Shown here piece after piece: positions 34,915 through 43,823 of a DNA stretch of 64,000 bases. Origin of the DNA: Pedobacter sp. MC2016-14 (lineage in GTDB: Bacteria > Bacteroidota > Bacteroidia > Sphingobacteriales > Sphingobacteriaceae). Position 1 is the stretch's first letter. Every line of letters starts with the position of its first letter. The notes beneath the pieces were generated by a model. That model was not told the origin of the DNA. It did not search any database and saw nothing but the letters and a program-made list of their open reading frames with translations. The position numbers were made by a program, and so were the translations under genes. The DNA is taken from contig NZ_JAJMPA010000001.1 of assembly GCF_020991475.1 (NCBI RefSeq), forward strand, positions 1,116,001 through 1,180,000, read 5' to 3'.

Positions 34915-35909
34915 GGTTTAATGCCCATCTTGCCCTTTGTTCCATCAGCAACGGCTTCCAATAGCTTTTTATAATTCTCCTGCTTACATGTTAGCTTACT
35001 CAGTATCCATTGTCCCGTTAAAAAGAGCTTTTTGTTAAAGTTATATAAGGTGTTATTGCTGATGTTAAGCCTCGAATAAAAATAAATGCTGTTGCGTACA
35101 AGGTAATAGGTTCTAAAACTCCACAGGTCCAAATACATTGACCGCCAAAAATGCTTTACATAGTTGAGGCTGTAAGATTTGTCTATATCGTTGATCTGAC
35201 TAGATGGAACAAGCCAGATTGTACCGCCCTTTTCTGTAATCCTGTAGGTATACTCAGAATCATCGACATATACAAAGAAAGCTTCGTTGGGATAGCCAAT
35301 CAGGGCAATCATTTTTTTATGAAAAAACAATCCTCCATAAGGTACGTAAGGCATAGCCGCTTTATGCTTAAAATCGCCACGCTTGATGAACCTGTCCCGC
35401 AATTTGTAGTATTGGTTTACAGGAGTTCTGAAGAAGTTAAAGCCCAAAAAGGTGTTGCTCACACTGTAAAAGCGATTTGCATTTTCGCCTTTGGCAATCA
35501 TTACGTGAAGTTTTCTGTCCAATCGCAACGAGAAGAAAGCCTTTTTATCCTCAGGAACATTTACCACTGACCATTGATCTGTAAGTTTTTTAAGCGCAGC
35601 CGGATCAGGAAGGTTATCATCATCCAAAAGCCACACAAAATCAGCATCATTACCTTTGCTAAAATATTCCAGTCCCGCTTTATATCCACCAGCAGAACCT
35701 AAGTTCTCTGTATGCGTAATCACTTTAATCCGGTTGTCCTGTAAAGAGCTGCAATGCTCAGCTACATTATAGTCAGAAGCATTGTCTACAACAATAACCT
35801 GTGTTACGTTTTGCAGATTAGTAACCCTCTGAAGAACCTGTTTCAAAAATTGCCACCTATTACTATAGGTAACAATTAACACACAAATATTATATGTTAT
35901 CTTTGCCAT
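34911..35909 (-). CDS. Glycosyltransferase family 2 protein
   Basis: This is a 332-residue GT-A enzyme with ICVLIVTYSNRWQFLKQVLQ, VIVVDNASDYNVAEHC, TENLGSAGGYKAGLEYF and the metal-binding DDD in FVWLLDDDNLPDP. The NLGSAGG and LLDDD pattern is like galactofuranosyl- and rhamnosyltransferases. An in-frame ATG three codons upstream (35918) is also possible; I use 35909 because family N-termini begin close to ICVLIVTY. It is monocistronic on the minus strand. Confidence 0.9.
   Translation of the reverse strand: MAKITYNICVLIVTYSNRWQFLKQVLQRVTNLQNVTQVIVVDNASDYNVAEHCSSLQDNRIKVITHTENLGSAGGYKAGLEYFSKGNDADFVWLLDDDNLPDPAALKKLTDQWSVVNVPEDKKAFFSLRLDRKLHVMIAKGENANRFYSVSNTFLGFNFFRTPVNQYYKLRDRFIKRGDFKHKAAMPYVPYGGLFFHKKMIALIGYPNEAFFVYVDDSEYTYRITEKGGTIWLVPSSQINDIDKSYSLNYVKHFWRSMYLDLWSFRTYYLVRNSIYFYSRLNISNNTLYNFNKKLFLTGQWILSKLTCKQENYKKLLEAVADGTKGKMGIKP
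35898..35905 (+). promoter_or_regulatory. Candidate -7 box for the flippase gene (TATCTTTG)
   Basis: An exact TAnnTTTG match on the plus strand, inside the first codons of the divergent GT2 gene. It would give a leader of about 93 nt. No -33 TTG at normal spacing. Confidence 0.3.
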
Positions 35910-36002
35910 CTTATCCATGCAAGTTTACAATATTCAACACAGATAACAATAGACTTATTTACATAAAGATGGATACTAATTAAAAAACGATCTTCATTAC
36001 GG

Positions 36003-37484
36003 ATGGGCATTATTCAGCAGCAAACAATAAAAGGAACCTTTTACTCTTATATGGGTGTTTTAATTGGCTTTCTTTCTGTCTCTCTTGTACAACCCCATGT
36101 GCTCAGTCCTGAACAAGTGGGATTAATTGGTCTGCTCACGTCTTTTTCCATGTTGTTCGCTCAGCTGTCTCTCCTTGGCTTTAACGCTACGGCAAGAATT
36201 TTCCCTTACTTCAGGGACAGTAAAAATGCCGATAATGGTTATTTAGGTCTTGCTTGTCGGGTTTCTCTGGTCGGGTTTGCATTGTTCTGTATTGCTGCCT
36301 ATCTGTTCAAAGACCAGATTGTTCAGCAAAAGCATTCAGGTAGCAGACTCTTTACAACCTATTACTGGTACTTAATTCCATTGACCTTTTTTACTTTGTT
36401 GTTTAACATACTAGAGCTCTATTCTCGTTTGCTGTATGATACCACTACCAGCAGGATTTTACGGGAATTTACAAAACGTATATTTATTCTTATTGCACTG
36501 TTGTTGCTGTTGTTTAGTTCAGTTAGCTTTGAAGTTTTTATGTGGGTATGGCTCTTGTCAAATATTTTGCCTACCGGCATAATTGCTTACCGGCTCTATA
36601 GCCGGGGTCAGCTCTCCTTTCAAATCAATGTCAAATTTATTAACGGGCCAATCCAGAAACAACTGGTTCAGCTTTCTTTTTTTGGAATACTCACGGGCGC
36701 ATCCCCCATTATTATTGATAACATAGACAAGTACATGATTAATGAAAAGTTTGGACTTGCAAATACAGGAATCTATACCCTGGCTTTTGCTTTCGCAACC
36801 ATCATTAGCCTGCCTGCACGATCTTTATACAGTATTGCTTACACTGTAATTGCGGAAGCATGGAAAAATGATGATCGGAAAGAAATCAGTACAGTATATC
36901 AAAAAAGCTGTATCAGTCAGCTCATCAGTACCTTGTTCCTGTTTTTACTGATTTGGGGGAATATCCATAACATTTATGCTGTTTTACCTCCTGAATATGC
37001 TTCAGGAAAATATGTTATATTTTTTATAGGCCTTGGTTATCTGATTGATTCCTCTACAGGTGTAAACGGGGTAATTCTTGCTACCTCCAGATTTTACAAG
37101 TACGATTCTTTTTTTAATGTTGCCCTTATTGGTGTAACGATAGCTGCAAATCTAATTTTTATACCGCTTTATGGCATCACAGGAGCGGCAATAGCCTCAG
37201 CTATCACCTTATTTACTTTTAACTTTGCACGTTATCTTTTTATTTTATTGCTGTTTAAAATGCAGCCTTATACCTATAAAACACCCTTGGCTATTATCAT
37301 GAGTGTGCTGGCCTATTTTATTGTAAATGCAATACCACCTATGGCCAATTTTATTATAGACAGCATACTGCGATTTGGATTGATTACGCTTTTATTTGGC
37401 GGTGCAGTATACTATCTCAGGTTATCTGAAGACATTAATGGATTGATTAATAATTTGGCAAAAAAATACCTGCGCTTTCGCTAA
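36003..37484 (+). CDS. Polysaccharide flippase (MOP/Wzx-like)
   Basis: This is a 493-residue integral membrane protein with about 12-14 hydrophobic helices. It starts IKGTFYSYMGVLIGFLSVSLVQPHVLSPEQVGLIGLL in parts, the typical opening of MOP-superfamily lipid-linked oligosaccharide exporters. DNIDKYMINEKFGLANTGIYTLAF in the second half is also characteristic. It would flip the undecaprenyl-linked glycan made by the neighbouring glycosyltransferases. No Wzy polymerase or chain-length regulator is seen in the window. It overlaps FkbM by four bases. Confidence 0.9.
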   Translation: MGIIQQQTIKGTFYSYMGVLIGFLSVSLVQPHVLSPEQVGLIGLLTSFSMLFAQLSLLGFNATARIFPYFRDSKNADNGYLGLACRVSLVGFALFCIAAYLFKDQIVQQKHSGSRLFTTYYWYLIPLTFFTLLFNILELYSRLLYDTTTSRILREFTKRIFILIALLLLLFSSVSFEVFMWVWLLSNILPTGIIAYRLYSRGQLSFQINVKFINGPIQKQLVQLSFFGILTGASPIIIDNIDKYMINEKFGLANTGIYTLAFAFATIISLPARSLYSIAYTVIAEAWKNDDRKEISTVYQKSCISQLISTLFLFLLIWGNIHNIYAVLPPEYASGKYVIFFIGLGYLIDSSTGVNGVILATSRFYKYDSFFNVALIGVTIAANLIFIPLYGITGAAIASAITLFTFNFARYLFILLLFKMQPYTYKTPLAIIMSVLAYFIVNAIPPMANFIIDSILRFGLITLLFGGAVYYLRLSEDINGLINNLAKKYLRFR

Positions 37485-38368
37485 ACCATAGCCCTAATCA
37501 GCCCCTTTCTAAAAAATGGAGGTGCCAGGCTTTCATCAGCACTTAAAAAAAACATCAATCCCTTGGTGGTACTGGTCTTATAATTTCTTTGAGCAAGGTA
37601 AGTACTAAATTTATAAAAGTCGTTTTGCTTGTGGTAGGTACAGAGGGCAATTTTAGGATGGTGCTTTTGTATGGTTAGCTCCATACCTCTCAGTACCCTT
37701 TCTTCTGCTCCCTCAACATCAATTTTTACCAGGTCAGGAATCAATGTGCTAGCACTAAGGAAGGTGTCAATAGCTACATTGTCTGTATCATCTGCATCAG
37801 ATACAAATTTTGATATTATTTCTATCTTGTCCTTCCAGGGTTCAAAAGTGGCTTCCAATGCCTCTACCCATTCTGTCTCCCTTTCAAAAAGATAAGCTTT
37901 TTTAAGCAATTCAATGTTTGAGAGGGTAAAAATGCCCTCAGCAGAACCTACATCCAGCAAGGTATCACCTTGTTTCAGCTCAAAATCCTGGTCGGTATAC
38001 CGGTGAGGAGAGTCAGTGTCCTGCTCTGCCAGCAGACCATTGTATAACAGCTTAACAGTAGTAAGGTTGTAAGAACGTTTAAAATACAAACGATGTCCGT
38101 TATGATTTACCCAAAGCAGGTTCTTTTCCTTATCCTTATGAACCTGAACATCCTGAAAATTATACTTTGAGGTAAATGCATCCGGAAAAACACCCAGTGG
38201 ATGGTTTTTAAGGTATTCAAGGGCAGCTTTAAATTCCGGATCTGCAGGCTCATTCCTGCTGAAGTAATCTAGGATTACAGCCTTACGCTTTTCTGCACGC
38301 TGCTTAACTTTATAGGTATTTATCCTGCTTTTAACTTTATACTGAAGTTTACTGATCAAGTTCATCAT
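37481..38368 (-). CDS. FkbM family methyltransferase
   Basis: This is a 295-residue SAM methyltransferase of the FkbM group. Motif I is QGDTLLDVGSAEGIFTLSNIELLKK in parts, and the family motif LVKIDVEGAEERVLRGME is clear. FkbM enzymes O-methylate sugars or polyketides, so here a sugar of the surface glycan is the likely target. The ATG at 38368 is chosen; a longer TTG-started frame adds ten residues with no support. Confidence 0.9.
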   Translation of the reverse strand: MMNLISKLQYKVKSRINTYKVKQRAEKRKAVILDYFSRNEPADPEFKAALEYLKNHPLGVFPDAFTSKYNFQDVQVHKDKEKNLLWVNHNGHRLYFKRSYNLTTVKLLYNGLLAEQDTDSPHRYTDQDFELKQGDTLLDVGSAEGIFTLSNIELLKKAYLFERETEWVEALEATFEPWKDKIEIISKFVSDADDTDNVAIDTFLSASTLIPDLVKIDVEGAEERVLRGMELTIQKHHPKIALCTYHKQNDFYKFSTYLAQRNYKTSTTKGLMFFLSADESLAPPFFRKGLIRAMV

Positions 38369-38430
38369 TAAATATAACGGCAATTGTAAAGGAGCCAATT
38401 TAAAGCTTTATTGGTTAAAAATCCATTTTA

Positions 38431-38470
38431 TAAAAAAAAAAGACTGCTTTCGGGTTACGAAAACAGTCTT
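38431..38470 (-). terminator. Rho-independent terminator after typA
   Basis: On the minus strand, 13 pairs (38458-38470 with 38440-38452, one G-U) enclose a 5-nt loop and are followed by a run of nine to ten T. It lies 26 bp after the typA stop. Confidence 0.9.
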
Positions 38471-38495
38471 TAAATGGGACAAGTCAAATAAAAGA

Positions 38496-40298
38496 TTAGA
38501 AGTTTTTACCTTTTATTTTACGTTCGTTCTCTGTTAAATAGATCTTGCGTAAACGCATACTTACTGGGGTAATTTCGATATACTCATCAGCCTGGATGTA
38601 TTCCATAGCCTCTTCCAGTGAGAATTTAATTGCAGGAGCGATACGCTGACTATCATCCGTACCAGAAGCACGCATGTTGGTCAGTTGTTTTCCTTTAACA
38701 ATGTTTACAACCAAATCATTATCACGGATGTGCTCACCCATAATCTGACCTTCATAAACTTCAACTCCCGGATCAACGAAGAAACGACCACGATCTTGTA
38801 ATTTATCAATAGAGTAAGCAGTAGTGCTACCTTTTTCCATAGAAACCAAAACACCGTTTAAGCGTCCAGGAATAGTACCTTTCCAAGGCTCGTAAGCTTT
38901 GAAACGGTGTGCCATAATGGCTTCACCACCAGTTGCGGTTAATACGTTATTTCTTAGTCCGATGATGCCACGTGCAGGAATTTCAAACTCTAAGTGTTGA
39001 AGATCTCCTTTAGGTTCCATGATCAATAATTCACCCTTACGCTGAGTTACCAATTCAATTACTTTACCAGCAACATCTCCAGGTACATCAACAATTAAAG
39101 TTTCAACCGGCTCACATTTCTTGCCGTCAATTTCTTTAACAATTACCTGTGGCTGTCCAACCTGGATTTCATAACCTTCACGACGCATCGTTTCGATCAA
39201 TACTGAAAGATGGAGAATACCACGTCCGTATACCAGGTAAGCATCAGGAGAAGGAGTTTCAACCACTTTAAGCGCAAGGTTTTTCTCCATCTCTTTGTAA
39301 AGACGTTCTTTGATCCTTTGTGAGGTAACAAATTTACCTTCTTTACCAAAGAATGGCGAGTTGTTGATGGTGAACAACATGTTCATTGTAGGCTCGTCAA
39401 TTTTGATTACCGGCAATTGCTCTGGTGAATCAAAATCGGCAATCGTATCACCAATATCAAATCCGTCTATACCTACTACAGCGCAGATATCACCGGATTT
39501 AACTTCAGTAGCACGAATTTTACCTAGGCCTTCAAATGTATATAACTCTTTAACCCTTGATTTTACCATTTTACCATCACGTTTAATCAACGTAACTGGT
39601 TGGTTTTCTTTAATCACACCACGGTGTACACGTCCAACCGCAATACGGCCCACAAAAGATGAATAATCTAAAGAGGTGATTTGCATTTGTAAGGTACCCT
39701 CCAACATTGGTGGAGGTGGAATAGAAGCAATAACTGCATCTAAAAGCGGGAAAATATCAGTAGTTGGTTTAGTGTAATCCGTACTCATCCACCCTTGTTT
39801 AGATGAACCGTAGATTACAGGGAAGTCAAGCTGGTCTTCTGTAGCCTCTAAGTTAAAGAACAACTCAAAGATTTGCTCATAAACTTCTTCCGGACGGCAG
39901 TTTTCTTTGTCCACCTTGTTTACCACAACAATAGGCTTTAATCCTAGAGATAGTGCTTTTTGGGTCACAAAACGTGTTTGAGGCATTGCACCTTCAAAAG
40001 CATCACAAAGCAACAATACACCGTCAGCCATTTTCAATACACGCTCTACTTCACCACCAAAATCGGCGTGACCAGGAGTATCAATGATGTTGATTTTATA
40101 GTCTTTGTACCTTACTGAAACGTTTTTAGATACAATGGTAATACCACGTTCACGCTCCAGGTCGTTGTTATCCAATATTAAGTCACCTGTTTGTTCGTTG
40201 TCACGAAAAATTGAACACGTGTGTAAAATCTTGTCAACCAATGTGGTTTTACCGTGGTCAACGTGTGCTATAATAGCTATGTTTCTTATTTTTTGCAT
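38496..40298 (-). CDS. typA: Ribosome-associated GTPase TypA/BipA
   Basis: This is a 600-residue translational GTPase. G1 is AHVDHGKTTLVDKIL (residues 11-25), G2 is in RERGITIVSKN, G3 is DTPGHADFGGEVER and G4 is NKVDK. EF-G-like domains III and V and the TypA-specific C-terminal domain (ending ERKIKGKNF) follow. It helps ribosome assembly and translation under stress such as cold. A strong terminator follows and a good -7 box precedes it, so it is a single-gene unit. Confidence 0.97.
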   Translation of the reverse strand: MQKIRNIAIIAHVDHGKTTLVDKILHTCSIFRDNEQTGDLILDNNDLERERGITIVSKNVSVRYKDYKINIIDTPGHADFGGEVERVLKMADGVLLLCDAFEGAMPQTRFVTQKALSLGLKPIVVVNKVDKENCRPEEVYEQIFELFFNLEATEDQLDFPVIYGSSKQGWMSTDYTKPTTDIFPLLDAVIASIPPPPMLEGTLQMQITSLDYSSFVGRIAVGRVHRGVIKENQPVTLIKRDGKMVKSRVKELYTFEGLGKIRATEVKSGDICAVVGIDGFDIGDTIADFDSPEQLPVIKIDEPTMNMLFTINNSPFFGKEGKFVTSQRIKERLYKEMEKNLALKVVETPSPDAYLVYGRGILHLSVLIETMRREGYEIQVGQPQVIVKEIDGKKCEPVETLIVDVPGDVAGKVIELVTQRKGELLIMEPKGDLQHLEFEIPARGIIGLRNNVLTATGGEAIMAHRFKAYEPWKGTIPGRLNGVLVSMEKGSTTAYSIDKLQDRGRFFVDPGVEVYEGQIMGEHIRDNDLVVNIVKGKQLTNMRASGTDDSQRIAPAIKFSLEEAMEYIQADEYIEITPVSMRLRKIYLTENERKIKGKNF

Positions 40299-40320
40299 AA
40301 AATGCGCCTGTATTTTGGCG

Positions 40321-40328
40321 CAAAGATA
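40321..40328 (-). promoter_or_regulatory. Candidate -7 box for typA (TATCTTTG)
   Basis: On the minus strand, an exact TAnnTTTG box 22 bp before the typA ATG, giving a leader of about 18 nt. A 6-bp inverted repeat TGCGCC-N8-GGCGCA (40303-40322) lies between box and start codon. Confidence 0.55.
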
Positions 40329-40424
40329 ACGTTTTTAATTGATATATTTGCCTATAAGATAGGTATATGTAATTTTCGATCTTTTAAACAATCCCCCTCT
40401 TAAACTGTTTCTGATGTGTACTTA

Positions 40425-40643
40425 ATGAATATACAAATGAACAAGCAAAATATAGATCCCAAAATGGATGTTTCATGTGCAGATCCAAAAGAGGATACAG
40501 CAAAAAAAAGTGGGTTGGATAATTGGAACGACCGACTAGATCAAAACCTGGAGCCTGAAGCCGAAGGGAATACTTTGGCAGACGAAAATGCTGAGGATTA
40601 TTCTGACAAAAAAGGAAGTGGAGATCAGTCTGATGCCAATTGA
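40425..40643 (+). CDS. Small acidic protein, function unknown
   Basis: This is a 72-residue, highly charged protein rich in Asp, Glu and Asn with no hydrophobic segment, for example NEAEDYSDKKGSGDQ-like low complexity near the end. It is likely to be disordered. I do not recognise a family. Start options are the ATG at 40425 or the ATG at 40437; the first is used. Its last 19 bases overlap the convergent DinB gene. The gene call itself is only moderately certain. Confidence 0.5.
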   Translation: MNIQMNKQNIDPKMDVSCADPKEDTAKKSGLDNWNDRLDQNLEPEAEGNTLADENAEDYSDKKGSGDQSDAN

Positions 40644-41152
40644 GTAAAACTTCTCTTGATGTGTTTTAATTGCTTCAAGTGGTGCTTAAGGTGAATTTCG
40701 AGGAAGCGAAACCATTGCGTTGCATTTAAATAACCCATGTTGGGGTGTTTGGTCTTGATTTCAGGACTTGCGCTTTCAAGTTTAATATAATCCCTTTCCA
40801 TCCTTCGCTTAAATTTTGCAATCAGTTGCCTGGCTTCCGCTTTAGAAATGTTCTTATCCAAGCCCTTCAGCATGTCCGGAGCCTTGTATTTTCCAGGAGG
40901 TAGTGCCCCAAAAAATAGAATTAGTTTCACTGTAAAGGCTGTCGGTTTAATTTTTCCCCGGCCTTCAATACAGTCTTCCATCGTAAGAAGCGTTAAATAG
41001 CTTGCTTCCCAGATATGAGAATAGACCTGGCTGGGAGACCAACCGCCAATTGGAGGGCTGATGTTAAAAAGCCCGTCGTCTATCCTTTCGAGTTCGGAAA
41101 GGTATGTCTTAATGATTTCTTGAAGTGAGGACTGGACTGTAGCTATAGCCAT
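40625..41152 (-). CDS. DinB family protein
   Basis: This is a 175-residue DinB/YfiT-type four-helix protein. It begins with a helix (SSLQEIIKTYLSELERIDDG), then WSPSQVYSHIWEASYLTLLTMEDC with the first metal histidine, and ends WFRFLEIHLKHHLKQLKHI with HLKHH, the usual C-terminal metal ligands. Such proteins act as thiol-dependent metalloenzymes; the substrate is unknown. It is 9 bp downstream of the DUF4834 gene. Confidence 0.87.
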   Translation of the reverse strand: MAIATVQSSLQEIIKTYLSELERIDDGLFNISPPIGGWSPSQVYSHIWEASYLTLLTMEDCIEGRGKIKPTAFTVKLILFFGALPPGKYKAPDMLKGLDKNISKAEARQLIAKFKRRMERDYIKLESASPEIKTKHPNMGYLNATQWFRFLEIHLKHHLKQLKHIKRSFTQLASD

Positions 41153-41161
41153 AATTCCCGG

Positions 41162-41419
41162 CTATTTTACTTCTTCGTAATCTACAAAATCGCCCAACTT
41201 ATCTGCGTTGCCTTTTTTGTTTTTTGGTGGCATATAGTCTATTGAGACAGCACCCTCAGGTTTTCTGGATTGCTGTTGTGTGGGACCATTATGTCCGGCT
41301 TGCTGTTGCATTTTGCTAAACATACTTTTTAAGACTACAGGAAAGATTAGTCTAATAATAACACGGATAATCCAGAGTATCAGTATGGTGATGAAAATGA
41401 ATTTTATTAATCCTAACAT
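41162..41419 (-). CDS. DUF4834 small membrane protein
   Basis: This is an 85-residue protein with one N-terminal helix (residues 1-30, LIKFIFITILILWIIRVIIRLIF), a Gln-rich linker and a polar tail ending KLGDFVDYEEVK. The layout and the VDYEEVK tail fit the DUF4834 family of Bacteroidota. The function is unknown. Confidence 0.8.
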   Translation of the reverse strand: MLGLIKFIFITILILWIIRVIIRLIFPVVLKSMFSKMQQQAGHNGPTQQQSRKPEGAVSIDYMPPKNKKGNADKLGDFVDYEEVK

Positions 41420-41512
41420 TTTAAATGTTTAATATTTATAATTACAAATATAGACGCATTTGGGTTTTTATTATTACAGGAGGAGTTAGATTATTGCATA
41501 ACCCTTACAATA

Positions 41513-41710
41513 TCAATCTTCAATAATTTCAGCCACCCGGCCTATCTGGCCATCTTCCAACCTAACTTTTATACCTCTTGAGTGATAGGCTGCAGATGTA
41601 AGTAAGTTAGATACAATCCCTCTGGTCAGTTTTCCACTGCGTTGATCTTTTTTTAGTATAATGTCTACCTCTAAGCCCGGATAGATGTCATTTCGGTTTT
41701 TACCATCCAT
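41513..41710 (-). CDS. YwbE family protein
   Basis: This is a 65-residue protein with the YwbE signature: IYPGLEVDIILKKDQRSGKLTRGIVSNLLT in parts, then HSRGIKVRLEDGQIGRVAEI. It is probably a small KOW/SH3-like fold. The role is not established. It starts 3 bp after the uvrB stop on the same strand, so it is likely read from the uvrB transcript. Confidence 0.9.
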   Translation of the reverse strand: MDGKNRNDIYPGLEVDIILKKDQRSGKLTRGIVSNLLTSAAYHSRGIKVRLEDGQIGRVAEIIED

Positions 41711-41713
41711 AAT

Positions 41714-43753
41714 TTATTTACCAAATCTTTCTTCAAATACCTTTTCCATGGCAAACATCTCGTCACGCAAGCGTGCAGCCAATAGAAAGTCCATGTCTTT
41801 TGCGGCCTTAGCCATGTCTTTTTTAGTTTTATCAATAGACTTTTGCATCTCTGGCTTAGTCATGTACTGTACAATTGGATCAGCAGCCATTGAGACTTCG
41901 TCAATTTCAACATAGGCTTTAGCACGTTTATTTTCACCAGAGCTAAAATCCAGTACGGAAGTCTGCTCTATAATGGCTTCACGGCTTTTACCTACCGTTT
42001 TCGGTGTAATACCGTGTTCCAAATTGTAGGCAATTTGTTTTTCCCGGCGGCGGCTGGTTTCATCCATGGTTATGGCCATAGAGTCTGTGATTTTGTCTGC
42101 ATACATAATTACCCTTCCGCTGTCGTTACGTGCCGCACGCCCAATGGTCTGGATCAGTGAACGTTCAGACCTTAAGAAACCCTCTTTATCTGCATCAAGG
42201 ATGGCTACGAATGAAACTTCCGGTAAATCCAGACCTTCCCTTAATAAATTAATCCCGATTAAAACATCAAATTCACCAAGACGGAGCCCTCTCAAGATTT
42301 CTACACGCTCCAGTGTTTTCACCTCTGAGTGGATATAACGTACTTTGATATTCAGGCGGTCCATGTATTTGGTCAGTTCCTCTGCCATGCGCTTGGTTAG
42401 GGTAGTCACCAATACCCTGTCGCCTTTTTTTATTGTTTTATCTATTTCATCTAACAAATCATCAACCTGGTTAACAGCTGGTCGTACCTCAATAATAGGG
42501 TCTAAAAGTCCTGTAGGGCGGATTACCTGTTCAATGACCACGCCATCGGATTTTTCCAGTTCATAATCTGCAGGTGTGGCACTCACGTAGATAGTTTGTG
42601 GGGCCAAACGTTCAAACTCTTCAAAGTTCAGTGGACGGTTATCTAATGCCGAAGGTAGGCGGAAGCCATATTCAACCAATGACATTTTGCGCGAACGGTC
42701 ACCTCCATACATGGCCCTAATTTGTGGGACAGTAACATGGCTCTCGTCAATCACCATTAAATAGTCATCAGGGAAATAGTCCAGCAAGCAAAAGGGGCGC
42801 ATACCTGGAGAACGACCATCAAAGAAGCGGGAATAGTTTTCAATACCAGAGCAATACCCCAGCTCCTTCATCATTTCAATATCAAAGTTCACCCTTTCCT
42901 CAAGCCTTTTTGCTTCAAGTAATTGCCTGTCACCAATCAGCTGGTTCTTTCTAAGTTCCAATTCTTCCTGAATTCCCCAGATGGAAGAGTTGAACCGATC
43001 CTTTGGAGTTACAAACAGATTGGCCGGATAAATGGCCATATCTTTCATCTTTTCAATGGTCTTGCCCGTTACCGGATCAATCATACTCAGTTCTTCAATA
43101 TCATCACCGAAAAAAGAAACCCGGTAAGCATTGTCCAGGTAAGCAGGAAAGATATCAACAGTGTCGCCCTTAACACGGAAGGTTCCCCTTTTAAAATCGT
43201 TTATGGTTCTTGCGTAAAGGATTTCTACAAGGCTGTGCAAAAATGAGTTTCTGGAAACCCTGGTGCCAACAGAGAAGCGGAATACAGAACGTGAAAAATC
43301 TTCTGGATTACCCATACCATAGATGCAGGATATAGAGGATACCACAATCACGTCCCTTCTGCCAGACATTAAGGCAGAAGTTGTGCGCAGTCTTAACTTT
43401 TCAATTTCTTCATTGATACTTAAATCTTTCTCGATATAGGTATTGGAACTGGCAATGAAAGCTTCCGGCTGGTAATAGTCGTAATAGGAGACAAAGTAAT
43501 TGACCGCATTTTCAGGGAAAAACTGCTTAAATTCTCCATAGAGCTGAGCCGCCAATGTTTTATTGTGGCTCAGGATTAAAGTCGGTTTTTGCGTTTGCTC
43601 AATGACATTGGCTACTGTAAAAGTTTTCCCGGATCCGGTAACTCCCAGAAGCGTTTGGTAGTTGTCGCCGGTATTTACACCTTCAACCAATTGTTTAATG
43701 GCAGCAGGCTGATCTCCGGTAGGTTTATAATCAGAAACGAGTTTAAATTCCAT
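41714..43753 (-). CDS. uvrB: Excinuclease ABC subunit B
   Basis: This 679-residue nucleotide excision repair helicase has the P-loop GVTGSGKT at residues 37-44, the beta-hairpin region YYDYYQPEAFIASSNTYIEKD (in parts), the DESH box, and motifs V-VI GINLLREGLDLPEVS and QTIGRAARN. The C-terminal UVR domain (about 640-675, KDMDFLLAARLRDEMF) binds UvrC. I prefer the ATG giving MEFKLVSDYKPTGDQ. An upstream ATG at 43759 is possible but lies at the predicted transcription start. Confidence 0.97.
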   Translation of the reverse strand: MEFKLVSDYKPTGDQPAAIKQLVEGVNTGDNYQTLLGVTGSGKTFTVANVIEQTQKPTLILSHNKTLAAQLYGEFKQFFPENAVNYFVSYYDYYQPEAFIASSNTYIEKDLSINEEIEKLRLRTTSALMSGRRDVIVVSSISCIYGMGNPEDFSRSVFRFSVGTRVSRNSFLHSLVEILYARTINDFKRGTFRVKGDTVDIFPAYLDNAYRVSFFGDDIEELSMIDPVTGKTIEKMKDMAIYPANLFVTPKDRFNSSIWGIQEELELRKNQLIGDRQLLEAKRLEERVNFDIEMMKELGYCSGIENYSRFFDGRSPGMRPFCLLDYFPDDYLMVIDESHVTVPQIRAMYGGDRSRKMSLVEYGFRLPSALDNRPLNFEEFERLAPQTIYVSATPADYELEKSDGVVIEQVIRPTGLLDPIIEVRPAVNQVDDLLDEIDKTIKKGDRVLVTTLTKRMAEELTKYMDRLNIKVRYIHSEVKTLERVEILRGLRLGEFDVLIGINLLREGLDLPEVSFVAILDADKEGFLRSERSLIQTIGRAARNDSGRVIMYADKITDSMAITMDETSRRREKQIAYNLEHGITPKTVGKSREAIIEQTSVLDFSSGENKRAKAYVEIDEVSMAADPIVQYMTKPEMQKSIDKTKKDMAKAAKDMDFLLAARLRDEMFAMEKVFEERFGK

Positions 43754-43761
43754 AGGCAAAT

Positions 43762-43769
43762 CAAAGATA
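43762..43769 (-). promoter_or_regulatory. Candidate -7 box for uvrB (TATCTTTG)
   Basis: On the minus strand, an exact TAnnTTTG match ends 8 nt before the uvrB ATG at 43753. If used, the mRNA leader is only a few bases long. Confidence 0.45.
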
Positions 43770-43823
43770 AGAAATATTGAGGTATTGAAATGTGAATAGA
43801 ATATTCTATTTTTATAGACATCT

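Noticed and set aside
40299..40415. Possible second promoter or RNA between typA and the acidic protein
   Set aside because: Apart from the typA -7 box and a short 6-bp inverted repeat I see no ORF, stem with T run, or repeat.
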